Shown here: positions 24,101 to 34,550 of the stretch, in pieces | Layout: every line of letters begins with the position of its first letter | Position numbering within the stretch: the stretch's first letter is position 1 | From: Garcia nutans | Lineage: Eukaryota; Streptophyta; Magnoliopsida; Malpighiales; Euphorbiaceae | Direction of reading: 5' to 3' | DNA length: 64,000 nucleotides | Assembly: GCA_947685225.1 (NCBI GenBank) | Contig: CANTUV010000033.1 | Span: 56,273,001-56,337,000, forward strand | Notes under the pieces: model-generated | The model's input: the letters and a program-made list of their open reading frames with translations, nothing else | The model's database searches: none | Told to the model about the DNA's origin: nothing | Position numbers and translations under genes: made by a program

Positions 24101-25114
24101 GGGTTTTTATAAAACTTTTCATAAATATTTTTTTTAATATAGAAAAAATATTTATACTTCTGGAAAAAGTTATGTAAAATTTTTAAAATAAGCTTACTTT
24201 TTACTAAAATAATTTTTTTTTTCAAAATACCTCATATCTCACTTCAAATAATATTTTACTCTATTTTTTTAATTTTATTATTAAATAAATATATTTCAAT
24301 AAAATAATAAAAAATAATATTTTAAATTATATTGTCAACATATAAAATATATTATATAAAAAAATTTAATATTGATTAAAAATAACAAAAAAAAACTTTA
24401 AAATAATATAAAAAAGAGATACATAAAAAATATATTAATAAAAATTATAAATTATATTTTTAAATAAATTTTACATATTATACACATAAAAATAAAACTA
24501 AAAAAATATTAATTTCATTATATAGATGTTATATAGATATTGCATATAAGTTGTGTATATATTATGTAGATATTGCATGTATATTATATAAAATTAAAAA
24601 ATTAAAGCTATAAACATATTAAATATATTATATAGATATGCGTATATGTTGGTTATATATATATTTATGTGTTGTGCGTATATTTTGTATGTATTTATAT
24701 ATTTTGTGTATATATTGAGAATATGAGAAAAAAAATTATTCATGAATAAAAAAAATAAATGTATAGATATTATGTGTATATAAAATTAAAAAATAATATT
24801 ATAAAAATATTAAATATATTGTATATATGTGTATATGTTTGGTGTATGTTGTGTATATATTTGTGTTGTTGTATGTATATTTTATATATATTTATGTATT
24901 ATATATATATATATTGAGAATACAAAAAAATATTTATAAATAAAAAAATAGAAATAGAAATAAAATATAAAAAATAAAAAAAAGCTAAAGTCACCATACA
25001 AAAAATATAAAAATAAAAAAAGCGCAAACTCTCGTATTTTGAAAACAAAACTTAGCTGCCATAAAATTTGAAAAAAAAAATAGATCTAAAAATCATAAAT
25101 AGTGTAAATTTCCC
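24101..25114. mobile_element. non-autonomous DNA element, MULE-like, about 1 kb
   Basis: The interruption of copy 2 of the duplication begins gggtttttataaaac and ends ...gtgtaaatttccc. Its ends are weakly inverted (GGG..TTT both ways). Flanks are ttatttttg (24092-24100) and ttattttttg (25115-25124), an 8-9 bp target duplication as in Mutator-like elements. Copy 1 reads straight through (taatttttgg). The interior is AT-rich with an imperfect repeat of about 200 bp (about 24580-24760 and 24782-24950) and has no coding capacity. The superfamily is inferred from duplication length only. Confidence 0.62.
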
Positions 25115-25180
25115 TTATTTTTTGGATCCACTTTTTCATTATGGTCTCGGCTGATTTGGTAGCTACATTTTTATTACATA
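25115..25180. repeat. segmental duplication, copy 2 right end
   Basis: This matches 15727-15792 (ggatccac, atggtctcggc, gtagctacatttttatta). Similarity stops right after. Confidence 0.75.
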
Positions 25181-25429
25181 CTTGAACAGTTTAACTATTT
25201 AACTATTAAGGTATAGTTTAATAACTGAAATATATATTGCTCCTATTTAAATATTAAATTTAAATTTAAATGTTAAGTATTTCTCTCTCCGAATATTATT
25301 AATAAAAAAAACAAAGGGTTTGGCCCTTGAAAATTTGAAGTGATTGAGGAGTATCTAAAATTTATAATGAATTTATACCTTAGTTTGAAGTGAAGCTCGG
25401 ATTTGAAGTTTATGTTTTATTCTCTATGG

Positions 25430-25610
25430 TGTCAAATCCATATATAGAAAGAAAAGAGAATAAGAAAATAGCATCAAATTAGTCAGCAGGACCCTAAATA
25501 GGATCAATCACATTAACTGTGATTGATCCTCATTATCAATGTAATCTCTATATATGTAAACTGTGTGTACGAAGCAATATATGAAAAAAACCTAAGTTTC
25601 ATTGAAAATA
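25430..25610 (+). repeat. 5' LTR of the young Copia element
   Basis: The 181-bp LTR begins TGTCAAATCC and ends in TA rather than CA. It contains an inverted repeat, ggatcaatcacattaactgtgattgatcc, spelled in two arms around a short loop at about 25501-25529. Confidence 0.94.
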
Positions 25611-25681
25611 TGATATCAGAGCTGGGTTTCACAGAAACCAGTCAATAGCCTCATCATCTACCATAAACTTACCTGGAAATC

Positions 25682-26635
25682 ATGGGAGATGATACTGCCA
25701 GTTCCTTCACCGAAACCACAGAAACCAGGGAAAGCATTCCCGTAAACCAGTTACTGCAGCTTCTCCAGACCTTAACCAACAATAGACAACAACCTGTAGA
25801 AAATAATACACAATCAGTCCATTTATCCCAAAAATTAAATGACCATAACTATACAGTATGGTCTCGGCTCATGAATCTTGCTCTTAGTGGCAGGGGCAAA
25901 CTTAGGCACATCACTAGTTCTCCACCTCCAATCGGGGATCCAGCTTATCAAAAGTGGCAAGAGACAGATTCAAGTGTAATAACATGGATAATCGAAAACA
26001 TTGAGTCTGATTTGGTTACTCAGTATCTCGACTATCCCACTGCAAAAGAGCTATGGAAAGCAATAGAGGCAACATACAGTAGCGGTAGAGATCAGTTGCA
26101 AGTTTATGATCTCACCGTTAAAGTATACAACATCAAGCAAGGGTCACAATCAATTGAAAAATATTACAACAACTTACAGGTTGTATGGAAAGAAATAGAC
26201 CGCAGAACTCCAAATCCGATAAGTTGTCCAGAGGACATGGTGATCTACAATCGGCTCGTGCAGCAGAGCAGATTGTATCAATTCTTACAAGGGATCAATG
26301 AGAGCTATGAAAAAGATAGGAGGGATTTGCTAAAAGAAGATCCACTCCCCTCCGTCGAGACTGCCTATGCAACGATACGCCGAGAGATCGCCAGAAGGGG
26401 TATAATGATCAGTGACGAAAACCCATCATCGGGAGAAACCCCCTCAGGTATTGGAAGTGGTTTATCAGCAAGGGGAAGGTCAGATCAGGCCAAACCAACA
26501 GCCAGATCATCATTCCAGTCCGAAAAAGAAGATAGATCCCATCTGAAGTGCACCTATTGTGGAGGAACAAGACACCTAAAAGAGGGATGCTTTAAACTCA
26601 TAGGCTACCCTGACTGGTGGCCCGATAGCAAATGA
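25682..26635 (+). pseudogene. Copia gag of the young element
   Basis: The 317-codon frame opens MGDDTASSFTETTETRES at the first ATG after the primer site. The gag region shows SQKLNDHNYTVWSRLMNLAL, ELWKAIEATYSSGRDQLQVY and LYQFLQGINESYEKDRRDLL. It ends with a CCHC zinc knuckle of the form CTYCGGTRHLKEGC and the GYPDWW motif common after it. A TGA at 26633-26635 then separates it from pol, which continues in the same frame. The TGA could be nonsense or, less likely, a programmed readthrough stop. In the protein Gag would assemble particles and package RNA. Confidence 0.92.
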
Positions 26636-29600
26636 AAGGGGAGGAGACAGGCGGTGGGTGCCTCAACTGTGGGCAATCGGGAGACTACCATCACCGGAGA
26701 AGGCGACTCACGGCAAGGATTTGCGGGAATAACAGTCAGGGCTGCCGAGGAAAAATCAATCGGTGAACAGGGGATAAGAACCGAAGATAACAGAGAGAAA
26801 GAGAGAGGAACCAAGAATGAAGGTAACCACAAAAATGGGGAAGGTACAGAATGTGAAGGGGGATTAGAAAAAAAATTTCAGAAATATTCCTCATCTTTTC
26901 AAATTTGCAGTTTGATCCCTGAACTTTATGACAGTTTTAAAACTGACCTTGAACTTTATGCTAATTACAAAAAGGACAATGATGCTTCTGTTTATTCTGT
27001 TATATACCCTATGGAAAGCAGGAGTCAAAAAAATTCATCTGAACACTCTCAGTTTGGGAAAAATTCTCGGTGGCTACTTGATTGTGGGGCTACTGACACA
27101 ATGTCATATGATTCATCAGACTTTCAGACCAACACTACACCGAGAAAAACAGTTGTTCAAACAGCAAATGGGGATTTAGAATTGGTTAAAGGAGCAGGGA
27201 GCATTGAACTCTCACCGACACTAAAATTAAAAAATTGCCTTTATGTTCCTTCTCTCTCGCATAAACTCCTTTCCATTAGCCATGTTACTAAAGAATTAAA
27301 CTGCACAGTTCTAATGCATCCTACCTTTTGTATTTTACAGGACATTCAGACAGGGAGGATTATTGGGTGTGGCACTGAGTGTGATGGGCTGTACTTTGTT
27401 GATGAAGTGGAGCAACAGGGCACTACAATGCTGGCTCATGGAACAGTAGATAGACAAGCTTGGCTTTGGCACCGACGATTAGGACATCCTTCTGATGGGT
27501 ACCTCAAACTTTTATTTCCCCAATTCTTTAGCAATAATACTCCTTTGATATGTGAAACTTGTATTCTTGCCAAAAGTCATAGACAGTCATATTTTTCAAA
27601 TAATACTCGAACTGATGTTTCTTTTTCTCTCGTACATTCTGATGTCTGGGGTCCCTCTCCAGTTTCGAGCAAAAATGGATTTGCGTATTTTCTCTTGTTT
27701 ATTGATGATTGTACATGGATGACTTGAATATATTTTTTAAAAACTAAGTCAGAAGTGTATGATAAATTTGTTTCCTTTTATATGCTTATACATACCCAAT
27801 TCTAAAAACAAATTAAGATTCTTAGGACTGATAATGGGGGGGAATACATAAATCACAGCATGAAAAATTTTTTTCTAGAAAAGGGTCTTATTCACCAAAC
27901 TACATGTCCTCACACACCTCAACAAAATGGAGTAGCAGAAAAAAAGAATAGAATTCTCCTAGAAATAACCCGGGCACTCATGCTTGAATCAAAAGTGCCT
28001 AAACACTACTGGCCAGAAGCAGTGGCCACTGCTACCTACCTTGTGAACCGTTTACCTACGAAGATTCTAGACCTTCAAACCCCAATTAATACCTTGGCTC
28101 ATTATACCCACATACCATCCACCTTAACCTTACAGCCACGCATATTTGGATGTACTGTTTATGTTCATGTACCTAAGTTAAACCGAACCAAACTTGATCC
28201 ATGTGCTGTGAAGTGTGTGTTTGTTGGGTATGGAGTTCATCAAAAGGGGTATAGATGCTTTGATCCCATCACAGGTCATATGTATACTACTATGGACTGT
28301 GACTTTCTAGAGACTGAATATTATTTTCACCACCAACCCAGTGTTCAGGGGGAGACCATTAGTGATGATCCACTGAGTTGGTTACTAAGCTTGAGCTTTC
28401 CTGATATTGGTTCAATAGAGACAATAGGTAATGCCACCGCAACTGCTCTCGATGAGGAACAGCCTATAACACCCAGAGTCACATCCAGGTCTGAACTGCC
28501 TGATAATCCTGAGGTTAGTAAGTCTAACAGTGATCCTGACTATGAAATTCCTTTAGATACTACTTGTGAGCTTTCTAATCCTGCAGTTCCTGAAGAGTCT
28601 GTTACTGAGAAATACACCCTTCCTCCTAGAAGAAATCGGGGAGTTCCTCCTAAAAGATATGAGCCAGAGTATGAGCCTCGAATCTCGAAATATCCAGTGG
28701 CAAACCTAGTCAAGGGGAGTCTGACTGATTCAGCAAAGACATTCAATACTGCTTTATACTCAACCTATGTTCCTCGTACTGTTGAAGAAGCACAAAAAAG
28801 TCCTGAATGGAAACGAGCTATGGAGGTTGAAATGGATGCTCTGAAAAAAAAATAATACATGGGAAAAGTGTGAAATACCACAAGAAAAAAGGCCTGTAGG
28901 ATGCAGGTGGATATTCACAATAAAACACAGGGCTGATGTGTCAGTAGAAAGATATAAAGCAAGACTTGTAGCTAAGGGATACACTCAGACGTATGGCATA
29001 GACTATTCAGAGACTTTTTCTCCAGTGGCCAAGATAGATACAATTCGAGTATTGTTCTCCATAGCTGCAAATCATGATTGGTCATTACACCAATTTGATG
29101 TAAAGAACGCATTCCTACATGGAGACTTGACAGAAGAAGTCTACATGGAAGCTCCTCCAGGTTTTTCACAAGATTTCAAGAGAGGTGAGGGGTGTAGGTT
29201 AAAAAAGGCACTGTATGGTTTAAAACAATTTCCAAGGGCCTGGTTCAGAAGATTTACTTTAGCAATGAAAAAATATGGATACTGTCAGAGCAATTCAGAT
29301 CACACCTTGTTTCTTAAGAGGAGGGGGAGCCTAGTAACTTGTCTTATCATTTATGTTGATGACATGATTATAACTGGTAATGATAAAAAAGAAATAGGGT
29401 CACTGAAAGGCAAACTCTTTAAGGAATTTGAAATGAAGGACCTCGGAAAGTTGAAGTACTTCCTTGGAATAGAGGTGTTAAGATCAAAAAGGAGAATCTT
29501 CATTTCCCAACGAAAATATGTTCTGGATCTTCTTGCAGAAACAGGACTTGTGGACTGCAAACCCGTGGATACTCCAATGGTGGTCAATCATGGACTCCGA

Positions 29601-30368
29601 ATTACAGAAGGAGCTAAACTTACTGATCGTGAACAATATCAACGATTAGTAGGAAAACTCATATATTTATCACACACCAGACCGGATATAGCCTATTCTG
29701 TTGGGATTGTGAGTCAATTCATGCACCAACCTCAAATAGATCACATGGAAGCAGTTCAAAGAATTCTGAGATACTTAAAAGGATCACCTGACAGAGGGAT
29801 ATTGTTTCAGAAGAATGGGAACTTAGAAATCCAGGCATACACAGATGCTGACTGGGCGGGGAACAAAAATGACAGAAGGTCTACTTCAGGCTATTTTGCT
29901 CTAGTTGGGGGAAACTTAGTTACATGGAAAAGTAAAAAACAAAAGGTTGTAGCACTCTCCAGTGCTGAAGCAGAGTTTCGCGGAATTGCTCGAGGGATAG
30001 CAGAAATCCTTTGGATACAGAAGTTGTTAACTGAAATTGGTTTCCCACCAAAAGAGACATGTAAATTAATGTGTGACAATAAGGCTGCAATCAGCATATC
30101 TGAAAATCCAGTGCAACATGATCGAACAAAGCATGTAGAGGTTGACAGGCACTTCATTAAAGAAAAATTGGAGAATGGAACTATATGCCTGCCATTTGTT
30201 AGATCAACTGATCAATTGGCTGACATCCTAACTAAAGCTGTACCAACTCAACCATATCATGAAGCTTTGTGCAAGTTGGGTATAGGAAATCCTACGACCC
30301 AACTTGAGGGGGAGTGTCAGAATCCATATATAGAAAGAAAAGAGAATAAGAAAATAGCATCAAATTAG
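26636..30368 (+). pseudogene. Copia pol of the young element, four lesions
   Basis: Protease shows WLLDCGATDTMS, with Cys where Thr is usual in the active-site triplet. The integrase zinc region is WLWHRRLGHPS...CETC. The integrase core shows LVHSDVWGPSP, ILRTDNGGEY and HTPQQNGVAEKKNR. RT shows FDVKNAFLHGDL and IIYVDDMIITGND. RNase H shows TDADWAG, LSSAEAEFRG and CDNKAAISISENP. Beside the gag TGA, lesions are TGA at 27725-27727 (a Trp position), TAA at 27803-27805 and a one-base frame change in a run of nine A's at 28844-28852. The last frame runs on into the 3' LTR and stops at 30366-30368. Confidence 0.94.
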
Positions 30369-30496
30369 TCAGCAGGACCCTAAATAGGATCAATCACATT
30401 AACTGTGATTGATCCTCATTATCGATGTAATCTCTATATATGTAAACTGTGTGTACGAAGCAATATATGAAAAAAACCTAAGTTTCATTGAAAATA
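30315..30496 (+). repeat. 3' LTR of the young Copia element
   Basis: This 182-bp copy begins TGTCAGAATCC and is almost the same as the 5' LTR. Confidence 0.94.
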
Positions 30497-30826
30497 CATG
30501 GACTTTACCCCGTTTCAGTTTAAAAATAAAAATTTGGCTTGCACCATTTAATCTTAATATAAATTTTCAGAAGAAAATTATATAATATGTCAACTTTTAA
30601 AATATTTTTAAATTTTTAAAAATATTTATTTTTAAATTCAGTTAAAAATATTATATATATATTTTGTATACTAGATATATATTTTTAAATTTCAAAATTT
30701 GAAAAGTAATGTTTTGAAAGAAAAAGAAGAGCGAATTTTTTTTTCAAATATTTTCATTTTTTATGGTATTTTTATAAAAATCTTTTTTTAATTTTATATA
30801 TAAATAATCTTGACTTAATGAAGATG
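30497..30826. other. AT-rich spacer, no gene seen
   Basis: This lies between the Copia target duplication and the F-box-derived hairpin. I see A/T runs only. Confidence 0.5.
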
Positions 30827-30849
30827 AAATGAAGAATCTTAACTTTAAT

Positions 30850-30965
30850 GAAGATGAAATGAAGGCAATGTTGATGCCTCTTTGTCCCGCTTTTGCAAAA
30901 CTCTTTTGCAAAACTCATATCCTGCGGAAGTAGAAAGGCATCAACATTGCCTTCATTTCATCTTC
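30850..30965. repeat. perfect 29-bp inverted repeat (F-box 3' end in both orientations)
   Basis: 30850-30878 and 30937-30965 are exact reverse complements around a 58-base loop. Both arms derive from the FBD-tail region of the F-box gene (compare 22400-22430). The left arm is in + orientation, and the right arm begins the minus-strand pseudogene. Just upstream, cttaatgaagatgaaatgaa is repeated twice (about 30813-30866). Confidence 0.9.
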
Positions 30966-32125
30966 ACTGAAGCCATGATTCTTATACATTTAATAGTTAT
31001 TTCCTTGGGCATAGGTGAATTGTCTAGCACGAATGGAATAAACTTCAACTCGGGCTCTTTACCATGTAAAGAGATCTCACTGTCACTTTCAAGGGAAAAG
31101 GAAATTGGTTATGCTCTTTCCAAAATATTAGACCAAGTTTAGACGTATATTCATCTTTGTAGCTACATGTCTACACAATAAGATGAGATCAACAACCATA
31201 TCCTATTATTATGTACCAATAATATCTCCACAAAAAAAATAACCATTTGCTACAAAATACCACTGTTACATTAAGTATTTGCAAGTTGAAAGCACTTTCA
31301 ATAAAAGTGAGGAGAAAGGGACTTCATCCGCCTTTTCAAAACAAAAGGCATCAAGTCTAAGGGTTATTAGATGATTGTAAGAAGTTGAAACTTGAATGAA
31401 TACATCAGCTGAAGCCAAGAACTAAAAGTAGAGCCAAAAAAAAATTATTGTTTCTAAAAATGTGCCTAGCAAATCTTTGTGGTCTTTCTTTCTGAAAATG
31501 ATACCTTACATAAAGCTTTTTCATAGCAGGTGGCAGACAATGGAATTTGAATCTTAGAACCAATTCAATATAAATTGATACACATTACCTCAAGAACTGG
31601 AGTGTTGAAACAAATAAATTTGATTTCTCCATCAAAGGAAAATTACTTGAGATTGGGAACACTAATATGAAGATTTATACAACTTAAGTTTCGTATTGTC
31701 AATTGTTCAAGCAGTAGGCAGCTAGCATCATGCTTTTCAAATACAGCAGTTGATATGTTAATTTTAATTTGTTCAATTAAAGGCTAAAGGCTATGAAATC
31801 TTTTAAATAAAGGTCTTGGTTTAACCTCAAAATGCCGAAAGCTCAACTTTCTCAATTGCTGACAATAGTACAAATATGATGGCACTTCATTGCATTACAC
31901 TGACCACTCCGGATCATGAGGAACAATTCTTGAATAGACTTTCGTGATAGCCTCCAAATCTATGACTTAATGTTGTAGCAGTCCTTCACTTCCTTCCATG
32001 TCAAATGAAAATATAGCTGATTATTTCCCCAAGCTTCCGTTGTGATCTTTCATGACAAGAGTTCTCATCAACTATAATATGTGGCACTGTATGTCATTTT
32101 TTCTTCCATGTCTTTGACATGTTAA
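30937..32125 (-). pseudogene. second F-box/FBD pseudogene, inverted and truncated
   Basis: Read on the minus strand, this follows the 21.2-22.5 kb pseudogene from the TLSKTWKEKW region of the F-box (about 32100-32120) through the leucine-rich part (about 31700-31900) to the FBD tail near 30940. The N-terminal half of the F-box is absent: similarity ends where segment D' begins. Frames are broken throughout, so no long reading frame remains. One part (31570-31630) matches the stretch that in the first copy encodes NASNLKYFSFDG. It is a relic with no expected product. Confidence 0.8.
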
Positions 32126-32131
32126 AATTTT

Positions 32132-32665
32132 ATCCTTTGTCACTTGCTCCAGTTTTTGAAGGGGAAAGGCAAGCTGAAGAAGGATGGCAGAGATGTGTTC
32201 AATCGCAATTTTTGAGCTTGACCTTCAGGTAAATCTACTTTGATTCTAGGTTGAGCATTGCATGGAGAGAGAGGGTTGTATGACTTGCTGCTACTTAAAG
32301 TTTACATAATAAATTGATTGATAAATGCATCTGTTTTTGCATATACCAAGTCTTTATTCTTTCACAATTAGGCTTTCAACAAATAAAAATTGAATCCCCT
32401 CCCCAGTATTAAAAATGAAAAATATTAAAAAAAATGAAAAAAAAAAAGCATCCAGGCTTTGAAACTTGGGGTTGAAACCAGATTTGCCCATAATATAACA
32501 TAACTAGCTTTGATGTCGAAAGACTGAAAAAATAGTTGAAACAAGTCACATGCATGACCTAATGACATTCAAGGGAACAACCATTTGCCAACTGGTGGTT
32601 TCTTATTAAGCATTTAGCTATAAGGTTCTCTTTTAGGCCTCTTGCTTGCCTTTATCTGCATTTCA
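32132..32665. repeat. paralogous segment D' (partner of 22543-23044)
   Basis: This is in the same orientation as its partner, although the adjoining F-box part is inverted. It covers the 3' flank and the coding end of the ZF-HD gene. Confidence 0.88.
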
Positions 32666-33807
32666 ATCTGGCTCTCATTATAAATCACAGACTCTTCATC
32701 ACTGACCGAACTCTGCTCATTGTTCTCCTGCCACTGCCTGTAATTGTGAGGCAGTGGATAAAACCCGAGACACGAAGGATAGTATGCTGCATATGGAGGA
32801 TGAAAACGATGGCTACCAACAAGAGTTATACCATTCTTGATGAACTCTTTTCGATGAAAATTTCAATGACAATCACAGGCTTCACATAGAAGAGCTTCTT
32901 TAGTACCTGTATCACCTTTTGGAGTGAACTCCCTACAACCATCAGCTGCATAGCCACCGATCAGTACTGCATGGTTTCGCCAACATTCTCTGTACTCAAC
33001 ACTGCAGGTATCTCTTGATTCGTCATTGATCACTTGCTTTGAGTTGGAGTCACTATTAGCCAGAGGCGGAGATAAAGGGGGTCCCATGGGGCCCTGTTCC
33101 CCCCTCAGTTAAAAATAAAAAATTTTTAGGTATATTTGAGAATGAATATTACATTTGTTGAGATGGAACAGCTTGGCCTTACTATGTGAGAGCACGCAAC
33201 TTCGATCCACGCTCCCAACATTTTTCATCCTTTTTTTTCCAATCTTTAAAACTGGGCCTTTTAATCAAGCCCATTACAAACAAACAAGATTTGTCAATGA
33301 CTCTGCCCATTACAAACAAACAAGAATAACTTAATTGTGACTCTTTCTCTTCTTTCTCACGTTTCTTCTTCGTTAATTCCTTTTTTTTTTTTTCAGATAA
33401 CAGTTTCTTCCTTTTTCAATTTCATTCTTTCACCGATTGGCACCAGCAAGGCAGCGGCAACAAGTTAAGAATAGGTACACCACTTACTTTTAATCTCATA
33501 TTTATTTTGTTGCAATTTTTTTATCTTGCTAAAATGAATTGAAATTTGAAAAATAATGAATTAAGAAATTAGCTTGAATACTTGAGGACATTATAAATTT
33601 GAAATGTTTAATTTGATTTTGTAGTATGAAGTTTTTTTTTTTTTGAGAAAAGTAGTATGAAGTTAAATTAAAATTATTATTTTTTTGTAGTTTATAATCT
33701 GGAATTTTTTTATTTCTTTTATAATTTGATATTTTTAATGTTTAGTATTTAAGTTGAATTGGACCCCCCTTATCTAAAATCCTGGCTACGCCACTGCTAT
33801 TAGCCAT
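32614..33807 (-). pseudogene. ZF-HD zinc-finger (MIF/ZHD) gene, disrupted
   Basis: The coding sequence is split: ATG and the next 8 bases at 33807-33797, then 33052-32614 with stop TAA at 32616-32614. A hAT element fills the gap. Ignoring it, the frame would be 149 codons plus stop. It holds a ZF-HD dimerisation domain, YRECWRNHAVLIGGYAADGC then EFTPKG and CEACDCH. Right after CDCH an in-frame TGA (32865-32863) replaces what is normally Arg, most simply a CGA-to-TGA change. The tail NFHRKEFIKNG and an acidic stretch follow; no homeodomain is present. Intact relatives dimerise with ZHD transcription factors. With element and stop it is probably dead, though a 74-residue frame starting inside the element (33087-32863) still covers most of the finger. 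Confidence 0.85.
33053..33804. mobile_element. hAT non-autonomous element with perfect 8-bp target duplication
   Basis: The element proper is 33061-33796 (736 bp). CTATTAGC flanks it at 33053-33060 and 33797-33804. It starts CAGAGGCGGAG, and its inverted end starts CAGTGGCGTAGCCAGG, the widespread plant hAT terminal motif. Both ends continue into a G-rich stretch (aaagggggtcc and aaggggggtcc). The middle is T-rich and non-coding, possibly derived from the leader of an autonomous relative. Confidence 0.9.
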
Positions 33808-34347
33808 GAGAAAGAATATAAGAAACAGAGGAGAGGAGGAACGAAGGTGTCGGCTTCTACATATTGGGGTTGTAGAGTCTTTATGTAACTTGTATTTAAT
33901 AGACATGCATGCAGTGGTCCCGAGTACAGCTCTCAAAAATGTGTGTGAGGTGAGGTTTGGTGAGAGAGCCAAAGGTGGCTTTTTGCCAATTGGTTTATTT
34001 GGGCAGTTAGAAGTGTTTGGTCATATATTTCTGTAGTGACATTTCTGATTGATTAAGACTGCTTATCCCTTTTAGAGGTTGGAATTAAATTCCATTCTTA
34101 ACTTAAACATACATTAATTTTTTCATCTCTTTCGCAAGCTATTGCTTTGATAATGTAGCAGTTTGTCATTTTCAATATAATTTCGAATCCAGGGAAGGCA
34201 AGAAATTCTTACCTAATTCAGTTAGTTTTTTATATTTCAAGGTGCAGGGGACTTCAACGATGCTTTTGGTCAAATTAAAGTGCACCTAGTATCCCACTTT
34301 GTTTTGATATTTAATTGTTAGTGAGCTTAGCTACAAGATTTCCAACG

Positions 34348-34349
<2 letters not shown>

Positions 34350-34394
<45 letters not shown>

Positions 34395-34395
34395 T
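34350..34395. repeat. (ATT)n microsatellite
   Basis: About 15 uninterrupted ATT units are present. Confidence 0.95.
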
Positions 34396-34412
34396 TGGAA
34401 AATATCCAATTT

Positions 34413-34550
34413 TGAGTTTAGTTAATGTTAAATTTTATTTGCTCCCTTTGTATGGAACTTATTAAGTACATATTTTCGAATGTTGAGTTTACTTAACGTT
34501 AAATTTTATATACTCCCTTTGTACGCAACTTGTAAGTACGTATTTTCTTT
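34413..34550. repeat. tandem repeat, two copies of about 68 bp
   Basis: tgagtttagttaatgttaaa ... tccctttgtatggaactt is followed by tgagtttacttaacgttaaa ... tccctttgtacgcaactt, each ending in a gta(c)(a/g)tattttc word. Confidence 0.85.

Larger units (their letters stand above)
25425..30501 (+). mobile_element. young Ty1/copia retrotransposon with near-identical LTRs
   Basis: The element proper is 25430-30496 (5,067 bp), flanked by tatgg (25425-25429) and catgg (30497-30501), a 5-bp target duplication with one mismatch. LTRs are 25430-25610 and 30315-30496. By eye they differ by one substitution and one single-base indel. The primer site tgatatcagagc (25611-25622) resembles the initiator methionine tRNA site with one change. 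The polypurine tract is gagggggag (30306-30314). Gag and pol are almost complete but carry several lesions. Confidence 0.95.

Noticed and set aside
33742..34036. Open frames at the right edge of the hAT element
   Set aside because: They cross the element boundary and target duplication and have no domain; the sequence is promoter of the broken zinc-finger gene plus transposon end.
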